The translations under genes were made by a program, and so were the position numbers. Positions 1 through 10,491 of a DNA stretch of 64,000 nucleotides are shown here, one piece after another. The stretch's first letter is position 1, and every line of letters starts with the position of its first letter. Source of the DNA: Vombatus ursinus (Eukaryota; Chordata; Mammalia; Diprotodontia; Vombatidae); the NCBI RefSeq assembly GCF_900497805.2, contig NW_020954556.1, positions 35,083,312 to 35,147,311 on the forward strand, read 5' to 3'. The notes under the pieces were generated by a model that was not told the DNA's origin, did no database searches, and saw only the letters and a list, made by a program, of their open reading frames with translations.

Positions 1-794
1 AAGTTTTCAGCGCTCCCAATATACTCTGCTACAGTCAAATACCTGATTTCCCCTCCTTTGGTTTGAGCTTTCAAGTTTCTGGTGTAGGATTAAGACTGAG
101 AAACAGCAGAATGCTCCTGGACTCAAATTCTTATCAGCCAAATGGAAAGCTTATCTTTCAAAAACTGAGTTTGGTTCAAAGTGAAAAAAAAATAGGCTCA
201 CTTTTGGTCTTAGATTCCCACCCTGGTTATTCTTCTGTGCTAGATGCAGGAACTGAGTCCCAATCCTGCTACCGGGGTCTGAGCCAAACTTCTGTTGCTT
301 GAGTCTGAACCTTCTCTTTCTCATTATTCCACCTTGGCCCTCCCAATGTGGAAACACCAACCTGGGCACAGGTTCCCTCCTTAGTCTGCCCTGGATTTAT
401 GATCCAGAATTGGTAATGGCTGACAATGCTGACAGCTAGTAGCTTTTCACATATCCTGCCCAGATGCCCCATATCTGTCTTACACCTCCTCTTGTCCTGG
501 TGTACAGCCTCTACCTTGGCTCTGAAGCACTCTGAGACCAGCATACTACTGACAAGACACCAACTGCAGTGTCAACAGACCTTTAAGTCAGTCTTCCTAT
601 GTCAACCTGGGCTAAACAAATGATTCACTTTTTCTGGATTTCCCCATGGTTTGATCTGGGCTTGATCTGGAGTAATCTGGGGTGTTTTGTAGATGTGTTT
701 GAAGAAGGTTTGTTTTGTTTTAGAGTAATAGTGGAGCTCACAATATTACTTCCTATTTTTTCTGACATCCTGGCTGTACCTCAACTTTAAGCAT
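1..794. other. Unassigned, repeat-like sequence
   Basis: No convincing gene or named repeat is visible. The stretch is less AT-rich than its surroundings, and the section near 620-730 (repeated TGATCTGG words, then a T/G-rich run) recalls the 5' UTR of marsupial L1 elements read on the minus strand. The match is too weak to call. Open frames on both strands are short and overlap each other, which argues against coding. Confidence 0.3.
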
Positions 795-1105
795 TTTCTC
801 TGTCCCTCATGAATGAAATGTCTCCCTCCTCATTTCTACCTCCTGGATGCCCTGGTTCTCTTCAAGTCTCCACTAAAACCCCACCTTCTACAGAAAGCCT
901 TTCTCAGTCCTCTGAAATTCTAGTGCCTTTCCTCCATTGATTATTTCCTATTTATCCTATATATAGCTTGCTAATACATAGTTGTTTACAAGTTATCTCC
1001 CTTATTGTGAATTCCTCAAAGGCAACTATCTTCTTTGGCCTTTTCGTGTATCTGCAATACTTTGCACAGAGCCTGGCACATAGAAGGTACTTAATAAACA
1101 TTTAG
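795..1105 (+). mobile_element. L2 LINE, 3' end
   Basis: The order of words is that of the L2 3' end: a cysteine-rich coding tail (CTTCAAGTCTCCACTAAAAC, then TACAGAAAGCCTTTCTCAG), a 'TTATTGTGAATTCCTCAAAGG' region, and the closing GAGCCTGGCACATAGAAGG followed by TTAATAAACA. It is strongly diverged, as expected of a repeat older than the marsupial-placental split. Confidence 0.8.
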
Positions 1106-1985
1106 GAATAGGTTGCTGCAAATTCACCAAAAGGCGGCAATTTTAGTGTTCCATACATTAGGCAAATGGTGCCAGACTCCATCAGAAGATTTGAAGTTAA
1201 TGAAAAGTAAAGGAATCAGCACTTTCAGGGAAATTACTATGTGCAAAATGTAGAACTGTCTCTTGCAACTGGGGAAAAAAAGAGAACCAGTCAGGGTCAG
1301 AAATGAACCAGGAATATCAAAGAACAAGTTAAATATTAAGAAATAATCTGAACATTAACCTGGGGCCAATATTTTTAAAATGAAAGGCTAGGATTCGTCA
1401 ATTATTCTCTATTCTCTATTCAAGGTCTAAATCCTATGATCTGACCTCCTGGTCAGACTATGCCCTATGCCTATAAAACCAGGGAGTTCATTCATTAGTT
1501 GAGATGGCAGTTGGAGAAAAATTAAGGCAGGGACAGGACATACTACAAGAACTAGAAGACGGTTCTGCCAGGACAGATGGGTTCTGTGAGTGAAAAATAA
1601 GGGATTAGAGGACAAATAAAGTTCTTTTTAAAGAAACACCTAGCCATTAAAAAGCAGGGAATTGGCTTTGATGGAAGTTCTATTATAGATGAAACAGGAA
1701 AAGCCTCAGCAAACAAAGGGTCAGAGATCTTACAAAAGACATGTAACAACTTTGTCAAAGGAAACCTGCTTAACTACCCTATCTTCCTCCAAAGATTTCA
1801 TTGCCAAGAGGATCCCCCCACACTTTAATGTTCTCTCTTTCTTCTCAGCAGAGAGCAGCATTGTGGAACATTTCCCAGGAAGAATATTTGCAGTTTGGGG
1901 CAAATTGCTTATTAGAACAATTACCTGAGGAGCATAGGGAAGAAAGATAGTATTTGCAGACTTCTTAGGGGGAGCAAGGTTCAGT
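1106..1985. other. Unassigned sequence
   Basis: I see no gene, RNA or clear repeat here. Short open frames on both strands lack recognisable motifs and overlap antisense frames. Confidence 0.4.
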
Positions 1986-2165
1986 TTTACTTTTTAAAAA
2001 TTCATTCAAATAATTAATAAGCAAAAATTTATCAAGCCTCTACTATGCAGCAGGTACTGTACTAAGCACTGGAGATACCAAAGGCAGAAATGTAATAGTA
2101 TCAACTCTCAAGGAATTTATATTCTAAAGGGTCTTATATTTAAAGTTGACCTACTAAAAGGAAAA
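1986..2165 (-). mobile_element. L2 LINE, 3' end
   Basis: Read on the minus strand this is an L2 terminus: the plus strand runs AAGCCTCTACTATGCAGCAG, then GTACTAAGCACTGGAGATACC and AAGGAATTTATATTC, the reverse complement of the usual L2 closing block. Confidence 0.7.
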
Positions 2166-2261
2166 ATAATAATTCACAAATTTAAACTAGAAGAGGGCCA
2201 GATTTATATTATTCTTGTAATGATGATGGCCGGTGGCTTTTAAAATCAAAAGAATGGCACA

Positions 2262-2328
2262 TATACATATGTATATGTATGTATGTGTGTATGTGTGTAT
2301 TTACACAGAGAGAGAGAGAGAGAGAGAA
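2262..2328. repeat. Compound microsatellite (TATG)n/(AG)n
   Basis: Alternating ATAC/TATG tetramers grade into TG-rich words and then a pure AG run. No coding potential. Confidence 0.95.
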
Positions 2329-2559
2329 CACTACCCTGGAAGAGTGAAGAGTGAAGAGCTAGGCAGGAAATAACATCCTCTGGTCATATTCTGGTTGTGA
2401 CATGCGATAGCCTGTGGAGTTGGACTAAAGGGAACTTGTTTTTTATGAGATAATGAAGGAGTTTCTCCACCAGCAAGAGAGAAGAAAGTCTTAATAAAAT
2501 AAGAGCCCAGAGTCTTTTTAGAAAAGATTGGGATGGAAAAGGAGAGAGTCAATGGCATG

Positions 2560-2720
2560 AACTTTATTTTATATTTTTTTTTAGGCAATTGGTGTTAAGT
2601 GACTTGCCCAGGGTCACACAGCTAGTAGGTGTCAAGTGTTTGGTCTGAGGCCATATTTGAACTCAGAGGTACTCCTGACTTCAGGGCTGGTGTTTTATCC
2701 ACTGCACCATCTAGCTGCCC
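2560..2720 (-). mobile_element. Marsupial tRNA-derived SINE (WSINE1-like)
   Basis: On the minus strand the element begins GGGGCAGCTAGATGG (degenerate A-box region), passes the B-box-like GTTCAAAT stretch and TGTGTGACCCTGGGCAAGTC, and ends in an A-rich tail (plus strand T-run near 2572-2582). The flanks carry a perfect 10-bp duplication, CAATGGCATG at 2550-2559 and 2721-2730, which fixes both ends. The SINE would have been copied by L1 machinery in trans. Confidence 0.9.
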
Positions 2721-2730
2721 CAATGGCATG

Positions 2731-3117
2731 TATTTTAAAAAGAGAAATTCATGTTGTAGTTGTAAGAAAAATGTAGACTCAAAATGTGAATATAGACTCA
2801 AAAAATGAAATAGTAAGCCTGCAACTACTAAATGAGCTTTGTCAAATGAAGTATGCTATTCCATGGGCATTGATATGATAGAGATGAAAGAAGAAAAGGA
2901 GTTTGTTTGTTTTAAAGCCAGATAAGATATTTGGATAACTAAATTCTAGGTGTCCCTTGATTAATTACAACATTTCCTTGGTTTAAAAAATGCTTTTTGG
3001 TGACAAAAAAAGAGATTCTTTTCCATTTTGATTCTTTGAGAAACTTTGATTCTGGAAAACAGATTATAACAGTCTGTGAAGAGTTGGGTCTGCATCCCCC
3101 ACTTTCATAATAACATT
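2731..3117. other. Unassigned AT-rich sequence
   Basis: No gene or confident repeat is visible. Confidence 0.4.
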
Positions 3118-3275
3118 GATTTGGAGCTTGAAGGGACCATGGAGATCACCTAATACAATCCCATAATTTTACAAATGAGACAATTGAGACCTAGGGAAAT
3201 GAAATGGCTTGCCTGATATCACACAGTTAGTAACTGTCAGAGCTGGGAATCAAATGCAAGGTAGCATATCAACTC
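3118..3275 (-). mobile_element. MIR3-like CORE-SINE
   Basis: The plus strand shows GGAGCTTGAAGGGACCATGG, an L3-type tail in reverse, then ACAAATGAGACAATTGAGACC and CACACAGTTAGTAACTGTCAG, which is the reverse of the CORE and tRNA-related parts. Confidence 0.75.
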
Positions 3276-3290
3276 CCCTCTATCTCTTAG

Positions 3291-3547
3291 GGCAGCTAGG
3301 TGACATAGTAGATAGAACACTGGGCTTGGAATCAAGAAGACTCATCTTCACAAGTTTAAATCGGGCATCAGACACTAACTAGCTGTGTGACCCTGGGCAA
3401 GTAACTTAACCCTGTTTACTTCAGTTTCCCAATCTATATAAAATGAGCTGTAAAAGGAAATGCTAAGTCACTCCAATATCTTTGCCAAGAAAACCCTGAA
3501 TGGGGCCACAAAGACTCTAACATGACTGAAAGAAGACAAAACAACAA
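3291..3547 (+). mobile_element. Marsupial tRNA-derived SINE, long form (MAR1-like)
   Basis: The head GGCAGCTAGGTGACATAGTA and the block TGTGTGACCCTGGGCAAGTA are shared with the short SINEs here. This copy also carries the longer 3' part: GGAAATGCTAAGTCACTCCA, TTTGCCAAGAAAACCCTGAA, a GGGGCCACAAAGACT word and an A/C-rich AACAACAAC end. It appears full length but diverged. It abuts the older MIR3-like SINE. Confidence 0.88.
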
Positions 3548-3587
3548 CTACCTCTCAAATTTTCTGGTTGGTTTCAAGAATCATATC

Positions 3588-3815
3588 AAGCACCACTTTC
3601 TGCATAAACCTGTTTCTGATCCACCTAGATGTTAATTCCTTCTACTCAAATGCTTTTTTATTTGTTTTGTATCTATTATGTCCATGATTCTATAGATACA
3701 TGTTTACGTGGATAGAATGTGAGCCCCTTGAAGTCAGAAACTGTTTCACTTTTGTATCTCCAGAGCATAGCACAATGCTTGACCTATAGTAAGCACCTAA
3801 TAAACTTTTGTTAGT
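3588..3815 (+). mobile_element. L2 LINE, 3' end
   Basis: Contains GAATGTGAGCCCCTTGAAG, then TTTTGTATCTCCAGAGCATA and GTAAGCACCTAATAAAC in the order of the L2 terminus. Confidence 0.8.
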
Positions 3816-4095
3816 TGATAGACCAAATCCACTGCACCCCTTTGGCCTCCTTCCTAATGGCCTCTATTGTTTTTAGCATTGGTTCTTAGTGTTGTCTCTG
3901 ATCTCCTGTGGTCCACAAGACCCTATCAATAGTTCCATGAAGTCAAAATTATTTTCTTAATTGTAATAACATATTATTTGATTATTAAAGTACTTCTTCC
4001 TTTTCTAACTGCCTATCTATGTGAGGCTAGATTTTCTTCACATACTTCAATCAAAACAGCATATTCACAATCTGTCTCCTTCCTACTTTTCCTTC
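3816..4095. other. Unassigned sequence, possible old DNA-transposon piece
   Basis: The part near 3935-4080 (AGTTCCATGAAGTC, later TTCTTCACATACTTCAATCA) faintly recalls hAT-type transposase coding sequence. No terminal repeats are visible, so I leave it unassigned. Confidence 0.25.
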
Positions 4096-4512
4096 TAACA
4101 CTTTAGTCCTCTCTACACACACTGTGATAGAGTGATACTGTCTTCTTTGCTGTTCCCTGCACAAAATATGTCACAACCTGTCTGTTCATTTTCACCTGGT
4201 GTCCTCATGTCTAGAATGCCCTCCTTCCTTGTCTCTGCCTACTGGCTTCTCTGGCTTCTTTCAAGTCTCATCTAAAATCCTCTGTTCTACAAGAAGTCTT
4301 TGTCAGTCCCTCTTTATGGTAATGCTTTCCTTCTCAGATTCTCTCCAATGCATCCTGTATATATCTTATTTGTATGTGTTTGTTTCCATGTGGTCTCCCC
4401 CATTAGACTGTGAACTCCTTGAAAGTAGGGACTGGTTTTACCTTTCTTTTTATTCTTAGCATTTAGCATAGTACTTGGTAAATAATAAGAACTTAGTAAA
4501 TACTTGTGGACT
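4096..4512 (+). mobile_element. L2 LINE, 3' end
   Basis: The L2 order is clear: TGTCTAGAATGCCCTCCTTC, TTTCAAGTCTCATCTAAAAT, CAAGAAGTCTTTGTCAGTC, then CCCCCATTAGACTGTGAACT and a terminal TAATAAGAACTTAGTAAATA. Confidence 0.88.
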
Positions 4513-5160
4513 AGAGATGTTGGAATCTATTGTCATATATAAGGAAGTGCACAGTAAAAGCCACCAAATGGGGATTGTATAACATGAATTGTCCTCAACT
4601 TTGACATGAAAGAATGGTTTTACTCTTGAAAATCAGCTACAGAATCAATCTTAGGAGATTCCTTTTTCTTTTGAATTAGTACCATGAAAGAGACTTTGAT
4701 TTTGCTCAAGTGTGAGATAGTTATGAAAGTAATTTATCTATTCTGCTTCTACTTCTAAAAGTTCTCTTCCTCCACTCTTGATTATTTCTTCCATTCCTCC
4801 ATTCAAATAATTTCACATGATAAACTTAAGACATAGCAAGATTGTTTAAAATAATGACCTGATGAAAAAGAAACATGCTTTTTTGAAAAACTTTCCCTAA
4901 GAATGCTGGTCTAGTTTTTACTGTTCAAATTTGAAAATGATATAGCATACTTTGATGTGAAGAATATTGGGTCATGTTAATTAGTTTGCTCTGTTGTAAT
5001 ATATGTCAAGAATCTTTCCTATAAGTTCAGCATTTATAAAGCAATTTATACAATCAGCTGTTGAATTACATTTAAAGGAGAGAGCTGAGCATTTTTAGTG
5101 AGGAAACTGAATGGTTGATCCAAATGATAACACATTTACAAAGCAAACTTTAAAGGAAGG
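4513..5160. other. Unassigned AT-rich sequence
   Basis: No gene or repeat recognised over about 650 bases. Confidence 0.4.
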
Positions 5161-5165
5161 AAGGA

Positions 5166-5420
5166 AACAAGCATTTATTAAATACTTCCTGGATTTATGT
5201 TCTAGGAACTATGTGCCAGGAAGTGTGCTGAGGGCTTTACAACTATTATCTCACTTGGCCCTCACAACAATCCTAGGTGTTATTAATACTCCCATTTCAC
5301 AGTTGAGGAAACTGAGGCAGTCAGAAGTTAAATGACTTTCCCAGAGTCACACAAGTGTTTGAGACCTTATTTGAACTAAAGTCTTCCTGACTCTATTCCC
5401 ATCACTGAGCCACCTGCCTC
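5166..5420 (-). mobile_element. MIR-type CORE-SINE with L2-like tail
   Basis: The plus strand reads AAGCATTTATTAAATACTTC, TATGTGCCAGGAAGTGTGCT, TTTCACAGTTGAGGAAACTG, CCCAGAGTCACACAAG and ends CACTGAGCCACCTGCC. That is a nearly full-length marsupial MIR relative in reverse. Confidence 0.85.
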
Positions 5421-5477
5421 TTTATAATTTTTTTTAATCTTATTTTTCCTGTAACATGTAAAAGCAATTAGATAGAT

Positions 5478-5507
5478 GATAGAGATAGAGATATCTCTAT
5501 CTCTATC
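5478..5507. repeat. Perfect 30-bp palindrome of GATA/TATC units
   Basis: GATAGAGATAGAGAT at 5478-5492 is followed directly by its exact reverse complement at 5493-5507. It lies inside the 3' UTR of the old L1, between the A-tail and the conserved terminal block. Confidence 0.95.
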
Positions 5508-5647
5508 TCTATCTATATAAAATTTTGAGTTTCAAATTCTCTTCCTCTCTCATTCACTCCCTTAGTAAGCAATTTTATATATATTATACATGCCCAATCA
5601 TGCAAAACATATTTCCATATTAGTCATGTTGTGAAAGAAAACTTGGA

Positions 5648-5700
5648 GTTAAGTGACTTGCCCAGAGTCACGCAGCTAGTAAGTGTCAAGTGTTTGGTGC
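5648..5700 (-). mobile_element. tRNA-type SINE fragment
   Basis: GTTAAGTGACTTGCCCAGAG then CGCAGCTAGTAAGTGTCAAG is the middle of the short marsupial SINE in reverse. Only about 50 bases remain, lodged in the 3' UTR of the old L1. Confidence 0.7.
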
Positions 5701-5924
5701 CCCAAAAATGATTTTTAAAGAAGTGAAAAATAGCATGCTTCTATCTGCATTCAAACTCCATCAGTTCTTTGTCTGGAGGTGGATAGCATTTTTCATCACG
5801 AATCTTTTGGAATTGTCTTCAATCATTGTATTACCTGGGAATAGCTAAGTCACTCACAATTCATCATCATACAATATTGCTGTTACCATGTAAAATGGTC
5901 ATCTGATTTTGTTCAACTAGTTTT

Positions 5925-7705
5925 TCTTTTTTTAATTCATTCTCTAGGATTCTCTAAGTATACCATCATACCATCTGCAAAGAGTGGTAGTTTTATTTTC
6001 TTGTTGCCTCTTCTAATTGCTTCCTTTCCTTTTTTTTTCTTATTGTTATAGCCAACATTTCTAATACAACATTGAATGATAGTGTTGATAATGGGTATCT
6101 TTGCTTCACCTCAGATCTTATTAGGAAGGATTCTATCTTTTCCCCTTTTACAGATAATGCTCACTGATAGTTTTAAATAAGTATTACTTATCATTTTAAG
6201 TAAAACATCATTTGTTCCTATGCTATCTAGTCTTTTTAATAGGACTGGGTGTTGTATTTTGTCAAAAACTTTTTCCGTACCATTTGAGATAATCATATGA
6301 TTTCTGTTGTTGTTTTTTTCATTGATATGGTCCATTATATTGATAGTTTTCTAATATTGAACTAGCCTTTCATTGCTGGTGTAAGTACCACTTGGTTATA
6401 GTATAATCTTTGTGATATTGCTGTAATATCCTTGCTAGTATTTTATTTAAAATGTTTGCATGGATATTCATTAGGGATATTGGTCTATTGTTTTCTTCAT
6501 CTGTTTTTTTTTCTTCCTGGTTTAGGTATCAGCACCATATTTTCATCATAAAAGGAATTTGGTAGGGTTCCTTCTTTGCCTATTTTTCCAAATAGTTTCA
6601 ATAGTATTGGAAGTAATTGTCCTTTAAATGTTTGGAAGAATTCTTTTGTGAATCCATATAGCCCAGGGGATTCTTTCTTAGGGAGTTCATTGATGGCTTA
6701 TTCAATTTCCTTTTGTTAGATGGGATTTTTTAAGTATTTTATTTCCTCTTCTGTTAATCTGGGCAATTCATATTATGTAAATATCCATCCCTTACACTTA
6801 CATTGTCAGATTTATTGGCATATAATTGGGCAAAATAGCCTCTAATAATTGCCTTAATTTCCTCTTCATTGGTGGTGAATTCACCCTTTTCATTTTTATG
6901 ATGGTAATTTGGTTTTCTTCTTTCTTTTTTTAAGTCAGATTAACCAATGGTTTACCTATTCCATTGTTTGTTGGGTTTTTTTTTTTTTTACATTAAACCC
7001 TTCCTAGTTTTATTTATTAGCTCAATGATTTTCTTACTTTCAGTTTTATTAATCTCTCCTTTGATTTTAAGGATTTCCAGTTTGGTGTTTAATTGGGGAT
7101 TTTAATTTGTTCTTTTTCAAGGTTTTTTTTTCAGTTGCATGCTCAAATCACTGATCTGTTCTTTCTCTATTTTATTGATATAAGCATTTAAAGAAATAAT
7201 TTTTCCTCTAGGTACTGCTTTGTCTGCATGCCATACAGTTTGGTATGTTTTCTGATTGCTGTTTTTCTCTTTGGTAAAAGTATTGTTTCTATTATTTGTT
7301 GTTTGACTCACTCATTCTTTAGAATTAGATTATTTCATTACCAATTAATTCTAATCCATTATTCCATAGCCTATTATTGAATATAATTTTATTGCATTAT
7401 GATCTAAAAAGGGCACATATGATATTTCTACTTTTCTGCATTTGATTGTAAGGTTTTCATGATGAATACATAGTCAATTTTTATGCGGGAGCCATGTACT
7501 GCTAAGGAAAAAAGTATATTCTTTTCTATCACATTCAATTCATCTTTGGCTGGCTATCATATCTAACTTTTCTAAAATTCTATTCACTTCCTTAACTTCT
7601 TTCTTGTTTATTTTTTGGTTAGATTTATCTAGTTCTGAGAGAGGTAAGTTGAAGTCCCCCATTAGTATAGTTTTACTGCCTATTTTCTCCTGTAACTGTT
7701 AACTT
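5925..7705 (-). pseudogene. L1 ORF2 remnant (endonuclease end and reverse transcriptase)
   Basis: ORF2p nicks target DNA and copies L1 RNA into it. Recognisable in order are GDFN of the AP endonuclease (about 7648-7660), a DHNAI block matching its catalytic SDH region (about 7393-7408), the linker WHADKAVPRGKIISLNAYI (about 7180-7240), and the reverse transcriptase part NHMIISNGTEKVFDKIQ (about 6265-6315). The region of the catalytic FADD box is also present but reads FADG (about 5960-5986), so one metal-binding aspartate is lost. The two longest open pieces are 74 and 64 residues. The palm beyond FADG and the whole C-terminal domain are deleted, and sequence jumps to the 3' UTR near 5925. 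Confidence 0.9.
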
Positions 7706-8203
7706 TTTACCTGGAAAAACTTACATGAACGGATGCAAATAAAGTGAGCAGAACCAAGAGAACATTGCACATAGTAAAAGCAATATTGTATGATGAGGAA
7801 ATGTGAGTGATTTAGCTATTGTCAACAACACAACGATCCAAGACAATCCCAAAGGACTAATGATGAAGGATACAAGCCACCTCCAGAGAAAGAACTGATA
7901 TTGTTTGAATACAGAGTGAACTATGCTATTTTTCATTTTCTTTCATTCTTTTTTTTATTTACATCTTCTTGTATACAATGACTGAAATGGAAATGTTTTA
8001 CATGATGTTACATGTATAACCTATATCTGATTGCTTACCTTCTCAGGGAGGGGTAGGGGAGGGATTTAGGAAGGGATAGAATTTGGAGCTCAAAACTTAA
8101 TGTTAAAAAAATTGTTTTTGGCATGTAATTGGGAGAAAACAAAATATTATATATATACATACATATACATATATATTTGAATATATATATATACATATTT
8201 AGA
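7706..8203 (+). mobile_element. 5'-truncated L1 tail inserted in the old L1
   Basis: Plus-strand L1 text begins near ACCTGGAAAAACTTACATGA (last codons of ORF2). It runs through the 3' UTR (CAGAGAAAGAACTGATATTG) and the closing AATTTGGAGCTCAAAAC and GGCATGTAATTGGGAG blocks, then into an A-rich and AT-microsatellite tail (8144-8203). The minus-strand endonuclease text of the host L1 stops at its left edge and resumes at its right edge, so this is a nested younger insertion. Confidence 0.88.
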
Positions 8204-8361
8204 TGTTATATCATTTGATGCATATTTGGTTGTTATTGATTTTTACTTCTTTGTCTATGGTTTCTTTTAGCATAATATAATTTCTTTCCTTATCTGTTTT
8301 AATTAGATTTATTTTTGCTTTTGGTTTGTCTAAAATCATGATTATTAGCACTGCTTTTTTT
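8203..8361 (-). pseudogene. L1 ORF2 endonuclease fragment
   Basis: On the minus strand the translation reads KKAVLIIMILDKPKAKINL, then KTDKERNYIMLKETID. This matches the L1 endonuclease stretch that in placental L1 reads KAGVAILVSDK and KRDKEGHYIMVKGSI. It lies between the two insertions that interrupt the old L1 and joins the GDFN part at 7705. Confidence 0.8.
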
Positions 8362-9239
8362 ATGAGGTACAATCCTTTATATTTTTTTGGCTTTTTATGG
8401 TAACTTTTATTTATTTTTTTGTTTTCAACATTTACTTGCACAAGATTTTGAGTTCCAAATTTTCACCCCATCTCACCCTTCCCCCCACCCCAAGATGGCA
8501 TGCATTCTAAATACCCCTTCCCCTAGTCTGCCTTCTCTTCTATCTCTCCCTCCCTTCTCTTATCCCCTTCCCCTTCAATTTTCCTATAGGGCAGGATGGA
8601 TTTCTGTACCCCATTTCCTGTATTTTTTATTTCCCAGTTGCATGTGAAAACATTATTTTTAAACATATGTTTTTAAAACTTTGGTTTCCAAATTTTCTCC
8701 CTTCTTCCCTCCCCACCCACCCTCATTGATAAGGCAAGCAACTAAATATAGATTATATATGTGCAGTTATGCAAAACACTTCCACAGTAGACATGCTGTG
8801 GAAAACTGAACTCTATTTCCCTTAATCCTATCCCACCCACCCATTTATTCTATTCTTTCTTTTGACCCTGTCCCTCCTCAGAAGTATTTGCTTCTGATTA
8901 CTCCCTTTCCCAAACTGCCCTCCTCTCCATCATTCCCCTACTCTCTTGTTCCCTTCCCGCACCCTGCCCCCATATTTTCCTGTAGGGTAAGACAGATTTC
9001 CACACCCAATTGAGTGTGTATGTTATTCCTTCCTTAAGTCAAATTCTATGAGAATAAGATTCACTCATTCCCTCTCACCTTCCCCCATTTCCTCTCCACT
9101 GTAAGAGCCTTTTCTTTTCTGTTTTTTTTCTTTGTGGAATAATTTACCCTGTTCTACCTCTCCCTTTCTCCTTCTCCTAGTATATTCCTCTCTCACCCCT
9201 TAATTTTATTCTCCAGATATGACCCCTTCATTTTCAACT

Positions 9240-9290
9240 CACCCTGTGCCCTCTATCTATCTATCTATATCCATATATACATACACATAA
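9240..9290. repeat. (CTAT)n microsatellite in HAL1 copy 1
   Basis: Short CTAT run followed by ATACATAC words in the post-ORF1 spacer. The same site in copy 2 (14128-14192) holds a longer CTAT/CATA array, so the seed was in the parent element. Confidence 0.9.
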
Positions 9291-9419
9291 TTTTTCCCCT
9301 CCAACTACCCTAATATTGACAAAGGTCTCATGAGTTACAAATCTCATCTTTCCATGCAAGAATGTAAACAGTTCAACCTTAATAAGTCTCTTATGATTTT
9401 CTCTCTCCTGTTTACCTCT

Positions 9420-10491
9420 TCATGTTCCACTCGAGTCTTGTATTTGAAAATCAAATTTTTTATTCAACTCTGGTCTTTTCATCAAGAATGCTTGAAAGTC
9501 CTCTATTTCACTGAATGACCATTTTTTTCCCCTGCAGGATTATACTCAGTTTTGCTGGGTAGGTGATTCTTGGTTGTAATCCTATCTCCTTTGCCCTCCG
9601 GAATATTATATTCCATGCCCTGCGGTCCCTTAATGTAGAAGCAGCTAAATCTTGTGTTATCCTGATTGTGTTTCCACAATACTTGAATTGTTTCTTTCTG
9701 GCTGCTAGCAATATTTTCTCCTAGACCTGGGAACTCGGAAATTTGGCTATGATATTCCTAGGAGTTTTCCTTTGGGGATCTCTTTCAGGAGGAGATCGGT
9801 GGATTCTTTCCATTTCTATTTTGTCCTCTGGTTCTAAAATATCAGGACAGTTTTCCTGGATAATTTCTTGAAAGATGATGTGTAGGCTCTTTTTTTGATC
9901 ATGGCTTTCAGATAGTCCAATAATTTTTAAATTCTCTCTCCTGGATCTATTTTCCAAGTCAGTTGTTTTTCCAATGAGATATTTCACATTGTTTTCTATT
10001 TTTTCATTCTTTTGGATTTGTTTTACAGTGTCTTGATTTCTCATAAAGTCACTAGCTTCCAATTGCTCTATTCTAATTTTTAAGGAAGTATTTTCTTCAG
10101 TAATCTTTTGGACTTCCTTTTCCATTTGGCCAATTTTGCTTTTTAGGGCATTCTTCTCCTCATTGGCTTTTTGTACCTCTTTTGCCATTTGGGTTAGGCT
10201 ATTTTTTAAGGTGTTATTTTCTTCAATATTTTTTGGGGTCTCCTTTAGCAAGCTGTTGACTTGTTTTTCATGATTTTCTTGCATCACTCTCAGTTTTTCC
10301 TCTACTTCTCTTACGTGCTTCTCAAAATCCCTTTTGAGCTCTTCCAAGGCCTGAGACTGATTCATATTTTTCTTGGAGGCTTTGGATGTAGGAGCTTTGT
10401 CTTTGTTGTCTTCTTCTAGTTGTATGTTTTGATCTTCTTTGTCACCAAAGTAAGATGATATAGTCTGACTCTTTTTGGGCTCCTTACTCAT
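9420..10491 (-). pseudogene. HAL1 ORF1 (L1 ORF1p-like RNA-binding protein), nearly intact
   Basis: ORF1p is a trimeric RNA chaperone that coats L1 RNA. The start is ATG at 10491 (MSKEPKKSQTISSYFG). A long heptad-rich coiled coil covers about residues 50-165, followed by the RRM-like start ENLKIIGLSESHDQKK and a C-terminal domain with RITQDLAASTLRDRRAWNII and TYPAKLS, the usual order of L1 ORF1p. The frame is open for 256 codons to a TAG at 9721-9723 and then continues in the same frame to 9508. A frameshift in an A/G run near 9515-9525 separates the last part (EDFQAFLMKRPELNKKFDF), which ends at 9420. One stop and one frameshift in about 357 codons is mild decay. Confidence 0.92.

Noticed and set aside
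63-544. Overlapping open frames at the window start
   Set aside because: Plus and minus frames of 72 to 91 residues cover the same bases without motifs; chance frames in less AT-rich DNA.
3935-4080. Possible hAT transposase fragment
   Set aside because: Resemblance rests on two short words; no terminal repeats or readable protein.
5424-8203. Twin-priming origin for the minus ORF2 block beside the plus L1 tail
   Set aside because: The minus-strand endonuclease text continues on the far side of the plus-strand tail (8203-8361), so the tail is a nested insertion rather than the second half of one inverted element.
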